Assembly (NCBI GenBank): GCA_963920705.1
Contig: CAWUCO010000080.1
Location: 620,001 to 684,000 of the forward strand
DNA: 64,000 nucleotides
Direction: 5' to 3'
From: Odiellus spinosus
Lineage: Eukaryota; Arthropoda; Arachnida; Opiliones; Phalangiidae
Shown: in pieces, positions 1-14,352 of the stretch
Layout of the letters: each line of letters begins with the position of its first letter
Position numbering within the stretch: position 1 is the stretch's first letter
Made by a program: the position numbers and the translations under genes
The notes under the pieces: model-generated
Databases searched by the model: none
The model's input: the letters and a program-made list of their open reading frames with translations, nothing else
What the model was told of the DNA's origin: nothing

Positions 1-597
1 AGATTCACAAATTTCCCAAGTATGATTCACAAATTTCCCAAGTATAGATTCACAAATTTCCCATGTATAGATTCACAAATTTCACATGTATAGATTCACA
101 AATTTCCCATGAATAGATTCACAAATTTCCCAAGTATAGATTCACAAATTTCCCAAGTATAGATTCACAAATATCCCAAGTATAGATTCACAAATATCCC
201 AAGTATAGATTCACAAATTTCCCATGTATAGATTCACAAATTTCCCAAGTATAGATTCACAAATTTCCCAAGTATAGATTCACAAATTTCAGAAGTATAG
301 ATTCACAAATTTCCCAAGTATGATTCACAAATTTCCCAAGTATAGATTCACAAATTTCTCAAGTATAGATTCACAAATTTCCCACGTATAGATTCACAAA
401 TTTCCCATGTATAGATTCACAAATTTCCCAAGTATAGATTCACAAATTTCCCAAGTATAGATTCACAAATTTCCCAAGTATAGATTCACAAATATCCCAA
501 GTATAGATTCACAAATTTCCCATGTATAGATTCACAAATTTCCCATGAAAGATTCACAAATTTCCCAAGTATAGATTCACAAATTTCCCAAGTATGA

Positions 598-2960
598 TTC
601 AAAAATTTCCCAAGCATAGATTCACAAATTTCCCAAGTATAGATTCACAAATTCTCCCAAATATAGATTCACAAATTTCCCAAATATAGATTCACAAATT
701 TCCCAAGTATAGATTCACAAATATTCCAAGTATAGATTCACAAATTTTCCATGTATAGATTCACAAATTTCCCATGCATAGATTCACAAATTTCCCAAGT
801 ATAGATTCACAAATTTCCCAAGTATGATTCAAAAATTTCCCAAGTATAGATTCACAAATTTCCCAAGTATAGATTCACAAATTTTCCCAAATATAGATTC
901 ACAAATTTCTCAAGTATAGATTCACAAATTTCCCACGTATAAATTCACAAATTTCCCACGTATAGATTCACAAATTTCCCATGTATAGATTCACAAATTT
1001 CCCAAGTATGATTCACAAATTTCCCAAGTATAGATTCACAAATTTCCTCAGTATAGATTCACAAATTTCCCAATTATAGATTCACAAATTTCCAGAGTAT
1101 AGATTCACAAATTTCCAGAGTATAGATTCACAAATTTCCCAAGTATAGATTCACAAATATCCCAAGTATAGATTCACAAATTTCCCATGTATAGATTCAC
1201 AAATTTCCCATGTATAGATTCACAAATTTCCCAAGTATAGATTCTCAAATTTCCCAAGTATGATTCAAAAATTTCCCAAGTATAGATTCACAAATTTCCC
1301 AAGTATAGATTCACAAATTTCCCAAGTATAGATTCACGAATTTCCCAAGAATAGATTCACAAATTTCTCAACTATAGATTCACAAATTTCCCAAGTATAG
1401 ACTAACATATTTCCCAAGTATAGATTCACAAATTTCCCATGTATAGATTCACAAATTTCCCAAGTATAGATTCACAAATTTCCCAATTATGATTCTAAAA
1501 TTTCCCAAGTATAGATTCACAAATTTCCCAAGAATAGATTCACAAATTTTCCCAAGTATAGATTCACAAATTTCAAAAGTATAGACTAACATATTTCCGA
1601 AGTATAGATTCACAAATTTCTCAAGTATAGATTCACAAATTTCCCAAGTATAGACTAACATATTTCCGAAGTATAGATTCACAAATTTCCCAATTATAGA
1701 TTCACAAATTTCCCAAGTATAGATTCACAAATTTTCCAAATATAGATTCACAAATTTTCCTTGTATAGATTCACAAATTTCCCAAGTATAGATTCACAAA
1801 TTTCAGAAGTATAGATTCACAAATTTTCCTAGTATAGATCCACAAATTTCCCAAGTATAGATCCACAAATTTCCCAAGTATAAATCCACAAATTTTTCAA
1901 GTATAGATTCACAAATTTCCCAAGTATAGATTCACAAATTTCCCAAGTATAAATTCACAAATTTCCCAAGTATGATTCAAAAATTTCCCAAGCATAGATT
2001 CACAAATTTCCCAAGTATAGATTCACAAATTTCCCAAGTATGATTCAAAAATTTCCCAAGCATAGATTCACAAATTTCCCAAGTATAGATTCACAAATTT
2101 TCCCAAATATAGATTCACAAATTTCCCAAATATAGATTCACAAATTTCCCAAGTATAGATTCACAAATATTCCAAGTATAGATTCACAAATTTCCCATGC
2201 ATAGATTCACAAATTTCCCAAGTATAGATTCACAAATTTCCCAAGTATGATTCAAAAATTTCCCAAGTATAGATTCACAAATTTCCCAAGTATAGATTCA
2301 CAAATTTTCCCAAATATAGATTCACAAATTTCTCAAGTATAGATTCACAAATTTCCCACGTATAAATTCACAAATTTCACATGTATAGATTCACAAATTT
2401 CCCATGTATAGATTCACAAATTTCCCAAGTATGATTCACAAATTTCCCAAGTATAGATTCACAAATTTCCTCAGTATAGATTCACAAATTTCCCAATTAT
2501 AGATTCACAAATTTCCAGAGTATAGATTCACAAATTTCCAGAGTATAGATTCACAAATTTCCCAAGTATAGATTCACAAATTTCCCATGTATAGATTCAC
2601 AAATTTCCCATGTATAGATTCACAAATTTCCCAAGTATAGATTCACAAATTTGCCAAGTATGATTCAAAAATTTCCCAAGTATAGATTCACAAATTTCCC
2701 AAGTATAGATTCACAAATTTCCCAAGTATAGATTCACGAATTTCCCAAGAATAGATTCACAAATTTCTCAACTATAGATTCACAAATTTCCCAAGTATAG
2801 ACTAACATATTTCCCAAGTATAGATTCACAAATTTCCCATGTATAGATTCACAAATTTCCCAAGTATAGATTCACAAATTTCCCAATTATGATTCTAAAA
2901 TTTCCCAAGTATAGATTCACAAATTTCCCAAGAATAGATTCACAAATTTCAAAAGTATAG
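598..2960 (+). repeat. Duplicated block of about 1.4 kb
   Basis: Two similar segments, roughly 598-1560 and 2040-2960, share rare variants in the same order. GATTCTAAAA occurs at 1491 and 2891, and GATTCACGAA at 1331 and 2731; both pairs are exactly 1,400 bp apart. Upstream, CATGCATAG (773 and 2196) is 1,423 bp apart and CAAGCATAG (611 and 2057) is 1,446 bp apart. The offset thus changes in steps of 23 bp, so single monomers were gained or lost after duplication. Both copies carry a doubled CCAGAG monomer. The stretch between them (about 1560-2040) is satellite rich in GATCC and GACTAACAT variants. Confidence 0.85.
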
Positions 2961-4214
2961 ATTCACAAATTTCTCAAGTATAGATTCACAAATTTCCCAA
3001 GTATAGACTAACATATTTCCGAAGTATAGATTCACAAATTTCCCAATTATAGATTCACAAATTTCCCAAGTATAGATTCACAAATTTTCCAAATTTAGAT
3101 TCACAAATTTTCCTTGTATAGATTCACAAATTTCCCAAGAATAGATTCACAAATTTCCCAAGTATAGATTCACAAATTTCCCAAGTATAGATTCACAAAC
3201 TTCTCAAGTATAGATTCACAAATTTCCCAAGTATAGACTAACATATTTCCCAAGTATAGATTCACAAATTTCCCAAGTATAGATTCACAAATTTTTCAAA
3301 TATAGATTCACAAATTTTCCATGTATAGATTCACAACTTTCCCAAGTATAGATTCACAAATTTTCCAAATATAGATTCACAAATTTTCCAAATATAGATT
3401 CACAAATTTCCCAAGTATAGATTGACAAATTTCCCAAGTATAAATCCACAAATTTCTCAAGAATAGATTCACAAATTTCCCAAGCATAGATTCACAAATT
3501 TTCCAAATATAGATTCACAAATTTTCCAAGTATAGATTCACAAATTTTCCTAGTATAGATCCACAAATTTCCCATGTATAGATTCACAAATTTCCCATGT
3601 ATAGATTCACAAATTTCCGAAGTATAGATTCACAAATTTCCCAAGTATGATTCAAAAATTTCCCAAGTATAGATTCACAAATTTCCCAAGAATAGATTCA
3701 CAAATTTTCCCAAGTATAGATTCACAAATTTCCCAAGTATAGATTCACAAATTTCCCAAGTATAGGTTCACAAATTTCTCAAGTATAGATTCACAAATTT
3801 CCCAAGTATAGACTAACATATTTACGAAATATAGATTCACAAATTTCCCAATTATAGATTCACAAATTTCCCAAGTATAGATTCACAAATTTTCCAAATA
3901 TAGATTCACAAATTTTCCATGTATAGATTCACAAATTTCCCAAGTATAGATTCACAAATTTCAGAAGTATAGATTCACAAATTTCCCAAGTATAGATTCA
4001 CAAATTTCCCACGTATAGATTCACAAATTTCCCATGTATAGATTCACAAATTTCCCATGTATAGATTCACAAATTTCCCAAGTATGATTCACAAATTTCC
4101 CAAGTATAGATTCACAAATTTCCCCTGTATAGATTCACAAATTTCCCAATTATAGATTCACAAATTTCCAGAGTATAGATTCACAAATTTCCCAAGTATA
4201 GATTAACAAATTTC

Positions 4215-5085
4215 CCAAGTATAGATTCACAAATATCCCAAGTATAGATTCACAAATTTCCCATGTATAGATTCACAAATTTCCCATGTATAGATTCACA
4301 AATTTCCCAAGTATAGATTCACAAATTTACCAAGTATGATTCAAAAATTTCCCAAGTATAGATTCACAAATTTCCCAAGTATAGATTCACAAATTTCCCA
4401 AGTATAGATTCACAAATTTCCCAAGAATAGATTCACAAATTTCTCAAGTATAGATTCACAAATTTCCAAAGTATAGACTAACATATTTCCCAAGTATAGA
4501 TTCACAAATTTCCCAAGTATAGATTCACAAATTTCCCAAGTATGATTCAAAAATTTCCCAAGTATAGATTCACAAATTTCCCAAGTATAGGTTCACAAAT
4601 TTCTCAAGTATAGATTCACAAATTTCCCAAGTATAGACTAACATATTTACGAAGTATAGATTCACAAATTTCACAATTATAGATTCACAAATTTCCCAAG
4701 TATAGATTCACAAATTTTCCAAATATAGATTCACAAATTTTCCATGTATAGATTCACAAATTTCCCAAGTATAGATTCACAAATTTCCCAAGTATAGATT
4801 CACAAATATCCCAAGTATAGATTCACAAATTTCCCATGTATAGATTCACAAATTTCCCATGTATAGATTCACAAATTTCCCAAGTATAGATTCACAAATT
4901 TACCAAGTATGATTCAAAAATTTCCCAAGTATAGATTCACAAATTTCCCAAGTTTAGACTCACAAATTTCCCAAGTATAGATTCACAAATTTCCCAAGAA
5001 TAGATTCACAAATTTCTCAAGTATAGATTCACAAATTTCCAAAGTATAGACTAACATATTTCCCAAGTATAGATTCACAAATTTC
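4215..5085 (+). repeat. 573-bp tandem duplication
   Basis: The rare monomer with TTTACCAAG occurs at about 4328 and 4901, and the rare CCAAAG monomer preceding GACTAACAT occurs at 4466 and 5039. Both pairs are 573 bp apart (25 monomers minus 2 bp, from 22-bp monomers in the unit). The first copy is about 4215-4787. The second begins near 4788 and stops matching near 5085. The second copy has private changes (for example GTTTAGACTC near 4950), so it is not brand new. Confidence 0.8.
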
Positions 5086-6229
5086 CCATGTATAGATTCA
5101 CAAATTTCCCAAGTATAGATTCACAAATTTCCCAAGTATGATTCAAAAATTTCCCAAGTATAGATTCACAAATTTCCCAAGAATAGATTCACAAATTTTC
5201 CCAAGTATAGATTCACAAATTTCCCAAGTATAGATTCAAAAATTTCCCAAGTATAGATTCACAAATTTCTCAAGTATAGATTCACAAATTTCCCAAGTAT
5301 AGACTAACATATTTCCGAAGTATAGATTCACAAATTTCCCTATTATAGATTCAAAAATTTCCCAAGTATAGATTCACAAATTTTCCATGTATAGATTCAC
5401 AAATTTCCCAAGTATAGATTCACAAATTTCAGAAGTATAGATTCACAAATTTCCCAAGTATGATTCACAAATTTCCCAAGTATAGGTTCACAAATTTCTC
5501 AAGTATAGATTCACAAATTTCCAACGTATAGATTCACAAATTTCCCATGTATAGATTCACAAATTTCCCATGTATAGATTCACAAATTTCCCAAGTATGA
5601 TTCACAAATTTCCCAAGTATAGATTCACAAATTTCCCCAGTATAGATTCACAAATTTCCCAATTATAGATTCACAAATTTCCAGAGTATAGATTCACAAA
5701 TTTCCCAAGTATAGATTCACAAATTTCCCAAGTATAGATTCACAAATATCCCAAGTATAGATTCACAAATTTCCCATGTATAGATTCACAAATTTCCCAA
5801 GTATAGATTCACAAATTTCCCAAGTATGATTCAAAAATTTCCCAAGTATAGATTCACAAATTTCCCAAGTATGATTCAAAAATTTCCCAAGTATAGATTC
5901 ACAAATTTCCGAAGTATAGATTCACAAATTTTCCCAAATATAGATTCACAAATTTCCCAAGTATAGATTCACAAATTTCCCAAGAATAGATTCACAAATT
6001 TCTCAAGTATAGATTCACAAATTTCCCAAGTATAGACTAACATATTTCCCAAGTATAGATTCACAAATTTCCCAAGTATAGATTCACAAATTTTCCTAAT
6101 ATAGATTCACAAATTTTCCATATATAGATTCACAACTTTCCCAAGTATAGATTCACAAATTTCCCAAGTATAGACTAACATATTTCCGAAGTATAGATTC
6201 ACAAATTTCCCAATTATAGATTCACAAAT

Positions 6230-8192
6230 TTCCCAAGTATGGATTCACAAATTTTCCAAATATAGATTCACAAATTTTCCATGTATAGATTAACAAATTT
6301 CAGAAGTATAGATTCACAAATTTCCCAAGTATGATTCACAAATTTCCCAAGTATAGATTCACAAATTTCTCAAGTATAGATTCACAAATTTCCCACGTAT
6401 AGATTCACAAATTTCCCACGTATAGATTCACAAATTTCCCAAGTATAGATTCACAAATTTCTCAAGTATAGATTCACAAATTTCCCAAGTATAGACTAAT
6501 ATATTTCCCAAGTATAGATTCACAAATTTCCCAATTATAGATTCACAAATTTCCCAAGTATAGATTCACAAATTTTCCAAATATAGATTCACAAATTTTC
6601 CGTGTATAGATTCACAAATTTCCCAAGTATAGATTCACAAATTTCAGAAGTATAGATTCACAAATTTCCCAAGTATAGATTCACAAATATCCCAAGTATA
6701 GATTCACAAATTTCCCATGTATAGATTCACAAATTTCCCAAGTATAGATTCACAAATTTCCCAAGTATGATTCAAAAATTTCCCAAGTATAGATTCACAA
6801 ATTTCCGAAGTATAGATTCACAAATTTTCCCAAATATAGATTCACAAATTTCCCAAGTATAGATTCACAAATTTCCCAAGAATAGATTCACAAATTTCTC
6901 AAGTATAGATTCACAAATTTCCCAAGTATTGACTAACATATTTCCCAAGTATAGACTAACATATTTCCGAAGTATAGATTCACAAATTTCCCAAGTATAG
7001 ATTCACAAATTTCCCAAGTATAGACTAATATATTTCCCAAGTATAGATTCACAAATTTACCAATTATAGATTCACAAATTTCCCAAGTATAGATTCACAA
7101 ATTTTCCAAATATAGATTCACAAATTTTCCATGTATAGATTCACAAATTTCCCAAGTATAGATTCACAAATTTCAGAAGTATAGATTCACAAATTTCCCA
7201 AGTATGATTCACAAATTTCCCAAGTATAGATTCACAAATTTCCCATGTATAGATTCACAAATTTCACATGTATAGATTCACAAATTTCCCATGAATAGAT
7301 TCACAAATTTCCCAAGTATGATTCAAAAATTTCCCAAGTATAGATTCACAAATTTCCCAAGTATAGATTCACAAATTTTCCCAAGTATAGATTCACAAAT
7401 TTCCCAAGTATAGATTCACAAATTTCCCAAGTATAGATTCACAAATTTTCCTAGTATAGATCCACAAATTTCCCAAGTATAGATCCACAAATTTCCCAAG
7501 TATAAATCCACAAATTTTTCAAGTATAGATTCACAAATTTCCCAAGTATAGTTTCACAAATTTTCCAAATATAGATTCACAAATTTTCCAAGTATAGATC
7601 CACAAATTTCCCAAGTATAGATCCACAAATTTCCCTAGTATAGATCCACAAATTTCCCAAGTATAGATTCACAAATTTCCCAAGTATAGATTTACAAATT
7701 TCCCAAGTATAGATTCACAAATTTTCCAAATATAGATTCACAAATTTTCCAAATATAGATTCACAAATTTCCCAAGTTTGATTGACAAATTTCCCAAGTA
7801 TAAATCCACAAATTTCTCAAGAATAGATTCACAAATTTCCCAAGTATGGATTCACAAATTTTCCAAATATAGATTCACAAATTTTCCATGTATAGATTAA
7901 CAAATTTCAGAAGTATAGATTCACAAATTTCCCAAGTATGATTCACAAATTTCCCAAGTATAGATTCACAAATTTCTCAAGTATAGATTCACAAATTTCC
8001 CACGTATAGATTCACAAATTTCCCACGTATAGATTCACAAATTTCCCAAGTATAGATTCACAAATTTCTCAAGTATAGATTCACAAATTTCCCAAGTATA
8101 GACTAATATATTTCCCAAGTATAGATTCACAAATTTCCCAATTATAGATTCACAAATTTCCCAAGTATAGATTCACAAATTTTCCAAATATA
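6230..8192 (+). repeat. Near-dispersed duplication, offset 1,607 bp
   Basis: The segment at about 6230-6585 recurs at 7837-8192. Shared markers are TATGGATTC (6238 and 7845) and GATTAAC (6288 and 7895), both 1,607 bp apart, followed by the same order of CAGAAG, TATGATTCAC, CTCAAG, two CCCACG monomers and GACTAATAT. DNA between the copies is ordinary satellite with GATCC, TTTTTCAAG and AAGTTTGATTG variants. The offset is 70 monomers minus 3 bp. Confidence 0.8.
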
Positions 8193-9397
8193 GATTCACA
8201 AATTTCCCAAGTTTGATTGACAAATTTCCCAAGTATAAATCCACAAATTTCTCAAGAATAGATTCACAAATTTCCCAAGTATAGATTCACAAATTTTCCA
8301 AATACAGATTCACAAATTTTCCAAGTATAGATTCACAAATTTCCCAAGTATAGATTCACAAATTTTCCTAGTATAGATCCACAAATTTCCCATGTATAGA
8401 TTCACAAATTTCCCATGTATAGATTCACAAATTTCCGAAGTATAGATTCACAAATTTCCCAAGTATGATTCAAAAAATTCCCAAGTATAGATTCACAAAT
8501 TTCCCAAGAATAGATTCACAAATTTCCCAAGAATAGATTCACAAATTTTCCCAAGCATAGATTCACAAATTTCTCAAGTATAGATTCACAAATTTCCCAA
8601 GTATAGACTAACATATTTCCGAAGTATAGATTCACAAATTTCCCAATTATAGATTCACAAATTTCCCAAGTATAGATTCACAAATTTTCCAAATATAGAT
8701 TCACAAATTTTCCATCTATAGATTCACAAATTTCCCAAGTATAGATTCACAAATTTCAGAAGTATAGATTCACAAATTTCCCAAGTATGATTCACAAATT
8801 TCCCAAGTATAGATTCACAAATTTCTCAAGTATAGATTCACAAATTTCCCACGTATAGATTCACAAATTTCCCATGTATAGGTTCACAAATTTCCCATGT
8901 ATAGATTCACAAATTTCCCAAGTATGATTCACAAATTTCCCAAGTATAGATTCACAAATTTCCTCAGTATAGATTCACAAATTTCCCAATTATAGATTCA
9001 CAAATTTCCAGAGTATAGATTCACAAATTTCCCAAGTATAGACTAACATATTTCCGAAGTATAGATTCACAAATTTCCCAAGTATAGATTCACAAATTTC
9101 TCAAGTATAGATTCACAAATTTCCCAAGTATAGACTAATATATTTCCCAAGTATAGATTCACAAATTTCCCAATTATAGATTCACAAATTTCCCAAGTAT
9201 AGATTCACAAATTTTCCAAATATAGATTCACAAATTTTCCATGTATAGATTCACAAATTTCCCAAGTATAGATTCACAAATTTCAGAAGTATAGATTCAC
9301 AAATTTCCCAAGTATGATTCACAAATTTCCCAAGTATAGATTCACAAATTTCCCATGTATAGATTCACAAATTTCACATGTATAGATTCACAAATTT

Positions 9398-9673
9398 CCC
9401 ATGAATAGATTCACAAATTTCCCAAGTATGATTCAAAAATTTCCCACGTATAGATTCACAAATTTCCCAAGTATAGATTCACAAATTTTCCCAAGTATAG
9501 ATTCACAAATTTCCCAAGTATAGATTCACAAATTTCCCATGAATAGATTCACAAATTTCCCAAGTATGATTCAAAAATTTACCAAGTATAGATTCACAAA
9601 TTTCCCAAGTATAGATTCACAAATTTTCCCAAGTATAGATTCACAAATTTCCCAAGTATAGATTCACAAATTT
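9398..9673 (+). repeat. 138-bp tandem duplication (six monomers)
   Basis: The CCCATGAATAG monomer begins at 9398 and again at 9536, exactly 138 bp (6 x 23) later. Each copy has one 22-bp TATGATTCAAAA monomer and one 24-bp TTTTCCCAAG monomer, which cancel in length. Copy 1 has CCCACG where copy 2 has TACCAAG. The same six-monomer doublet, including the CCCACG variant, recurs at 38371 and 38509, making it a useful marker of a long-range duplication. Confidence 0.85.
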
Positions 9674-9984
9674 CCCAAGTATAGATTCACAAATTTTCCT
9701 AGTATAGATCCACAAATTTCCCAAGTATAGATCCACAAATTTCCCAAGTATAAATCCACAAATTTTTCAAGTATAGATTCACAAATTTCCCAAGTATAGA
9801 TTCACAAATTTCCCAAGTATAGATTCACAAATTTTCCTAGTATAGATCCACAAATTTCCCAAGTATAGATCCACAAATTTCCCAAGTATAAATCCACAAA
9901 TTTTTCAAGTATAGATCCACAAATTTCCCAAGTATAGATACACAAATTTCCCTAGTATAGATCCACAAATTTCCCAAGTATAGA

Positions 9985-11480
9985 TTCACAAATTTCCCAA
10001 GTATAGATTTACAAATTTCCCAAGTATAGATTCACAAATTTTCCAAATATAGATTCACAAATTTTCCAAATATAGATTCACAAATTTCCCAAGTATAGAT
10101 TGACAAATTTCCCAAGTATAAATCCACAAATTTCTCAAGAATAGATTCACAAATTTCCTCAGTATAGATTCACAAATTTCCCAATTATAGATTCACAAAT
10201 TTCCAGAGTATGGATTCACAAATTTCCCAAGTATAGATTCACAAATTTCCCAAGTATAGATTCACAAATATCCCAAGTATAGATTCACAAATTTCCCATG
10301 TATAGATTCACAAATTTCCCATGTATAGATTCACAAATTTCCCAAGTATGATTCAAAAATTTCCCAAGTATAGATTCACAAATTTCCCAAGTATAGATTC
10401 ACAAATTTCCCAAGTATAGATTCACAAATTTCCCAAGAATAGATTCACAAATTTCCCATGTATAGATTTACAAATTTCCCAATTATAGATTCACAAATTT
10501 CCAGAGTATAGATTCACAAATTTCCCAAGTATAGATTCACAAATTTCCCAAGTATAGATTCACAAATTTCCCATGTATAGATTCACAAATTTCCCAATTA
10601 TAGATTCACAAATTTCCAGAGTATAGATTCACAAATTTCCCAAGTATAGATTCACAAATTTCCCAAGTATAGATTCACAAATATCCCAAGTATAGATTCA
10701 CAAATTTCCCGTGTATAGATTCACAAATTTCCCAAGTATAGATTCACAAATTTCCCAAGTATGATTCAAAAATTTCCCAAGTATAGATTCACAAATTTCC
10801 GAAGTATAGATTCACAAATTTTCCCAAATATAGATTCACAAATTTCCCAAGTATAGATTCACAAATTTCCCTAGAATAGATTCACAAATTTCTCAAGTAT
10901 AGATTCACAAATTTCCCAAGTATAGACTAACATATTTCCCAAGTATAGATTCACAAATTTCCCAAGTATAGATTCACAAATTTTCCAAATATAGATTCAC
11001 AAATTTTCCATGTATAGATTTACAACTTTCCCAAGTATAGATTCACAAATTTTCCAAATATAAATTCACAAATTTCCCAAGTATAGATTCACAAATTTCC
11101 CAAGTATAGATTTACAAATTTCCCAAGTATAGATTCACAAATTTTCCAAATATAGATTCACAAATTTTCCAAATATAGATTCACAAATTTCCCAAGTATA
11201 GATTGACAAATTTCCCAAGTATAAATCCACAAATTTCTCAAGAATAGATTCACAAATTTCCTCAGTATAGATTCACAAATTTCCCAATTATAGATTCACA
11301 AATTTCCAGAGTATGGATTCACAAATTTCCCAAGTATAGATTCACAAATTTCCCAAGTATAGATTCACAAATATCCCAAGTATAGATTCACAAATTTCCC
11401 ATGTATAGATTCACAAATTTCCCATGTATAGATTCACAAATTTCCCAAGTATGATTCAAAAATTTCCCAAGTATAGATTC
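9985..11480 (+). repeat. 1,103-bp offset duplication
   Basis: The segment at about 9985-10380 recurs at about 11088-11480. Both run GATTTAC, two TTCCAAATAT monomers, GATTGAC, AAATCCAC, CTCAAGAATAG, CCTCAG, CCCAATTAT and then CCAGAG followed by the rare TATGGATTC. TATGGATTC begins at 10209 and 11312, 1,103 bp apart (48 monomers minus 1 bp). The second copy lies inside the 874-bp duplication, so it gave rise to a third copy of TATGGATTC at 12186. Confidence 0.8.
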
Positions 11481-12548
11481 ACAAATTTCTCAAGTATAGA
11501 TTCACAAATTTCCCACGTATAGATTCACAAATTTCCCATGTATAGATTCACAAATTTCCCATGTATAGATTCACAAATTTCCCAAGTATAGATTCACAAA
11601 TTTCCCAAGTATAGATTCACAAATTTTCCATGTATAGATTCACAAATTCACCAAGTATAGATTCACAAATTTCAGAAGTATAGATTCACAAATTTTCCCA
11701 AATATAGATTCACAAATTTCCCAAGTATAGATTCACAAATTTCCCTAGAATAGATTCACAAATTTCTCAAGTATAGATTCACAAATTTCCCAAGTATAGA
11801 CTAACATATTTCCCAAGTATAGATTCACAAATTTCCCAAGTATAGATTCACAAATTTTCCAAATATAGATTCACAAATTTTCCATGTATAGATTTACAAC
11901 TTTCCCAAGTATAGATTCACAAATTTTCCAAATATAAATTCACAAATTTCCCAAGTATAGATTCACAAATTTCCCAAGTATAGATTTACAAATTTCCCAA
12001 GTATAGATTCACAAATTTTCCAAATATAGATTCACAAATTTTCCAAATATAGATTCACAAATTTCCCAAGTATAGATTGACAAATTTCCCAAGTATAAAT
12101 CCACAAATTTCTCAAGAATAGATTCACAAATTTCCTCAGTATAGATTCACAAATTTCCCAATTATAGATTCACAAATTTCCAGAGTATGGATTCACAAAT
12201 TTCCCAAGTATAGATTCACAAATTTCCCAAGTATAGATTCACAAATATCCCAAGTATAGATTCACAAATTTCCCATGTATAGATTCACAAATTTCCCATG
12301 TATAGATTCACAAATTTCCCAAGTATGATTCAAAAATTTCCCAAGTATAGATTCACAAATTTCTCAAGTATAGATTCACAAATTTCCCACGTATAGATTC
12401 ACAAATTTCCCATGTATAGATTCACAAATTTCCCATGTATAGATTCACAAATTTCCCAAGTATAGATTCACAAATTTCCCAAGTATAGATTCACAAATTT
12501 TCCATGTATAGATTCACAAATTCACCAAGTATAGATTCACAAATTTCA
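10801..12548 (+). repeat. 874-bp tandem duplication (38 monomers)
   Basis: Two adjacent copies, 10801-11674 and 11675-12548, are 874 bp each, exactly 38 x 23. Markers at this spacing are CCCTAGAA (10869 and 11743) and TATGGATTC (11312 and 12186). The left junctions differ: copy 1 is entered from TTCCGAAG and copy 2 from TTCAGAAG, so the exchange point lies at GAAG inside a monomer. Copy 2 exits through TTCAGAAG at 12549, as predicted by unequal crossover. Within this the sequence is close to identical by eye, suggesting a recent event. Confidence 0.88.
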
Positions 12549-14352
12549 GAAGTATAGATTCACAAATTTCCCAAGTATGATTCACAAATTTCCCAAGTAT
12601 AGATTCACAAATTTCTCAAGTATAGATTCACAAATTTCCCACGTATAGATTCACAAATTTCCCATGTATAGATTCACAAATTTCCCAAGTATATATTCAC
12701 AAATTTCCCAAGTATATATTCACAAATTTCCCAAGTATAGATTCACAAATATCCCAAGTATAGATTCACAAATTTCCCATGTATAGATTCACAAATTTCC
12801 CATGCATAGATTCACAAATTTCCCAAGTATAGATTCACAAATTTCCCAAGTATGATTCAAAAATTTCCCAAGTATAGATTCACAAATTTCCCAAGTATAG
12901 ATTCACAAATTTCCCAAGTATAGATTTACAAATTTCCCAAGTATAGATTCACAAATTTCCCAAGTATAGATTCACAAATTTCTCAAGTATAGATTCACAA
13001 ATTTCCCAAGTATAGACTAATATATTTCCCAAGTATAGATTCACAAATTTCCCAATTATAGATTCACAAATTTCCCAAGTATAGATTCACAAATTTCCCA
13101 ATTATAGATTCACAAATTTCCCAAGTATAGATTCACAAATTTCCCAAGTATAGATTCACAAATTTCTCAAGTATAGATTCACAAATTTCCCAAGTATAGA
13201 CTAATATATTTCCCAAGTATAGATTCACAAATTTCCCAAGTATAGATTCACAAATTTCCCAAGTATAGATTCACAAATTTTCCCAAGTATAGATTCACAA
13301 ATTTCCCAAGTATAGATTCACAAATTTCCCAAGTATAGATTCACAAATTTTCCTAGTAAGATCCAAAAATTTCCCAAGTATAGATCCACAAATTTCCCAA
13401 GTATAAATCCACAAATTTTTCAAGTATAGATTCACAAATTGCCCAAGTATAGATTCACAAATTTTCCAAATATAGATTCACAAATTTTCCAAGTATAGAT
13501 CCATAAATTTCCGAAGTATAGATCCACAAATTTCCCTAGTATAGATCCACAAATTTCCCAAGTATAGATTCACAAATTTCCCAAGTATAGATTTACAAAT
13601 TTCCCAAGTATAGATTCACAAATTTTCCAAATATAGATTCACAAATTTTCCAAATATAGATTCACAAATTTCCCAAGTATAGATTGACAAATTTCCCAAG
13701 TATAAATCCACAAATTTCTCAAGAATAGATTCACAAATTTCCCAAGTATAGATTCACAAATTTTCCAAATATAGATTCACAAATTTTCCAAGTATAGATT
13801 CACAAATTTCCCAAGTATAGATTCACAAATTTTCCTAGTATAGATCCACAAATTTCCCATGTATAGATTCACAAATTTCCCATGTATAGTTTCACAAATT
13901 TCCGAAGTATAGATTCACAAATTTCCCAAGTATGATTCAAAAAATTCCCAAGTAAAGATTCACAAATTTCCCAAGAATAGATTCACAAATTTTCCCAAGT
14001 ATAGATTCACAAATTTCCCAAGTATAGATTCACAAATTTCTCAAGTATAGATTCAAAAATTTCCCAAGTATAGACTAACATATTTCCGAAGTATAGATTC
14101 ACAAATTTCCCAATTATAGATTCACAAATTTCCCAAGTATAGATTCACAAATTTCCCAAGTATAGATTCACAAATTTCAGAAGTATAGATTCAAAAATTT
14201 CCCAAGTATGATTCACAAATTTCCCAAGTATAGATTCACAAATTTCTCAAGTATAGATTCACAAATTTCCCACGTATAGATTCACAAATTTCCCATGTAT
14301 AGATTCACAAATTTCCCATGTATAGATTCACAAATTTCCCAAGTATGATTCA
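12549..14352 (+). repeat. Satellite segment with TAGTAAG and AGTAAAG markers
   Basis: Gene-free satellite. It runs CAGAAG, CTCAAG, CCCACG, CATGCATAG, GATTTAC and two GACTAATATATTT monomers (about 13018 and 13198), then the 22-bp TAGTAAGATCC monomer at 13354. It continues with GATCC and TTTTTCAAG variants, TAGTTTCAC (about 13888) and AGTAAAGATTC (about 13953). The same order appears twice more at about 42.4-44.1 kb and 44.9-46.6 kb, so this looks like the single-copy counterpart of a region that was tandemly doubled there. Confidence 0.75.
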
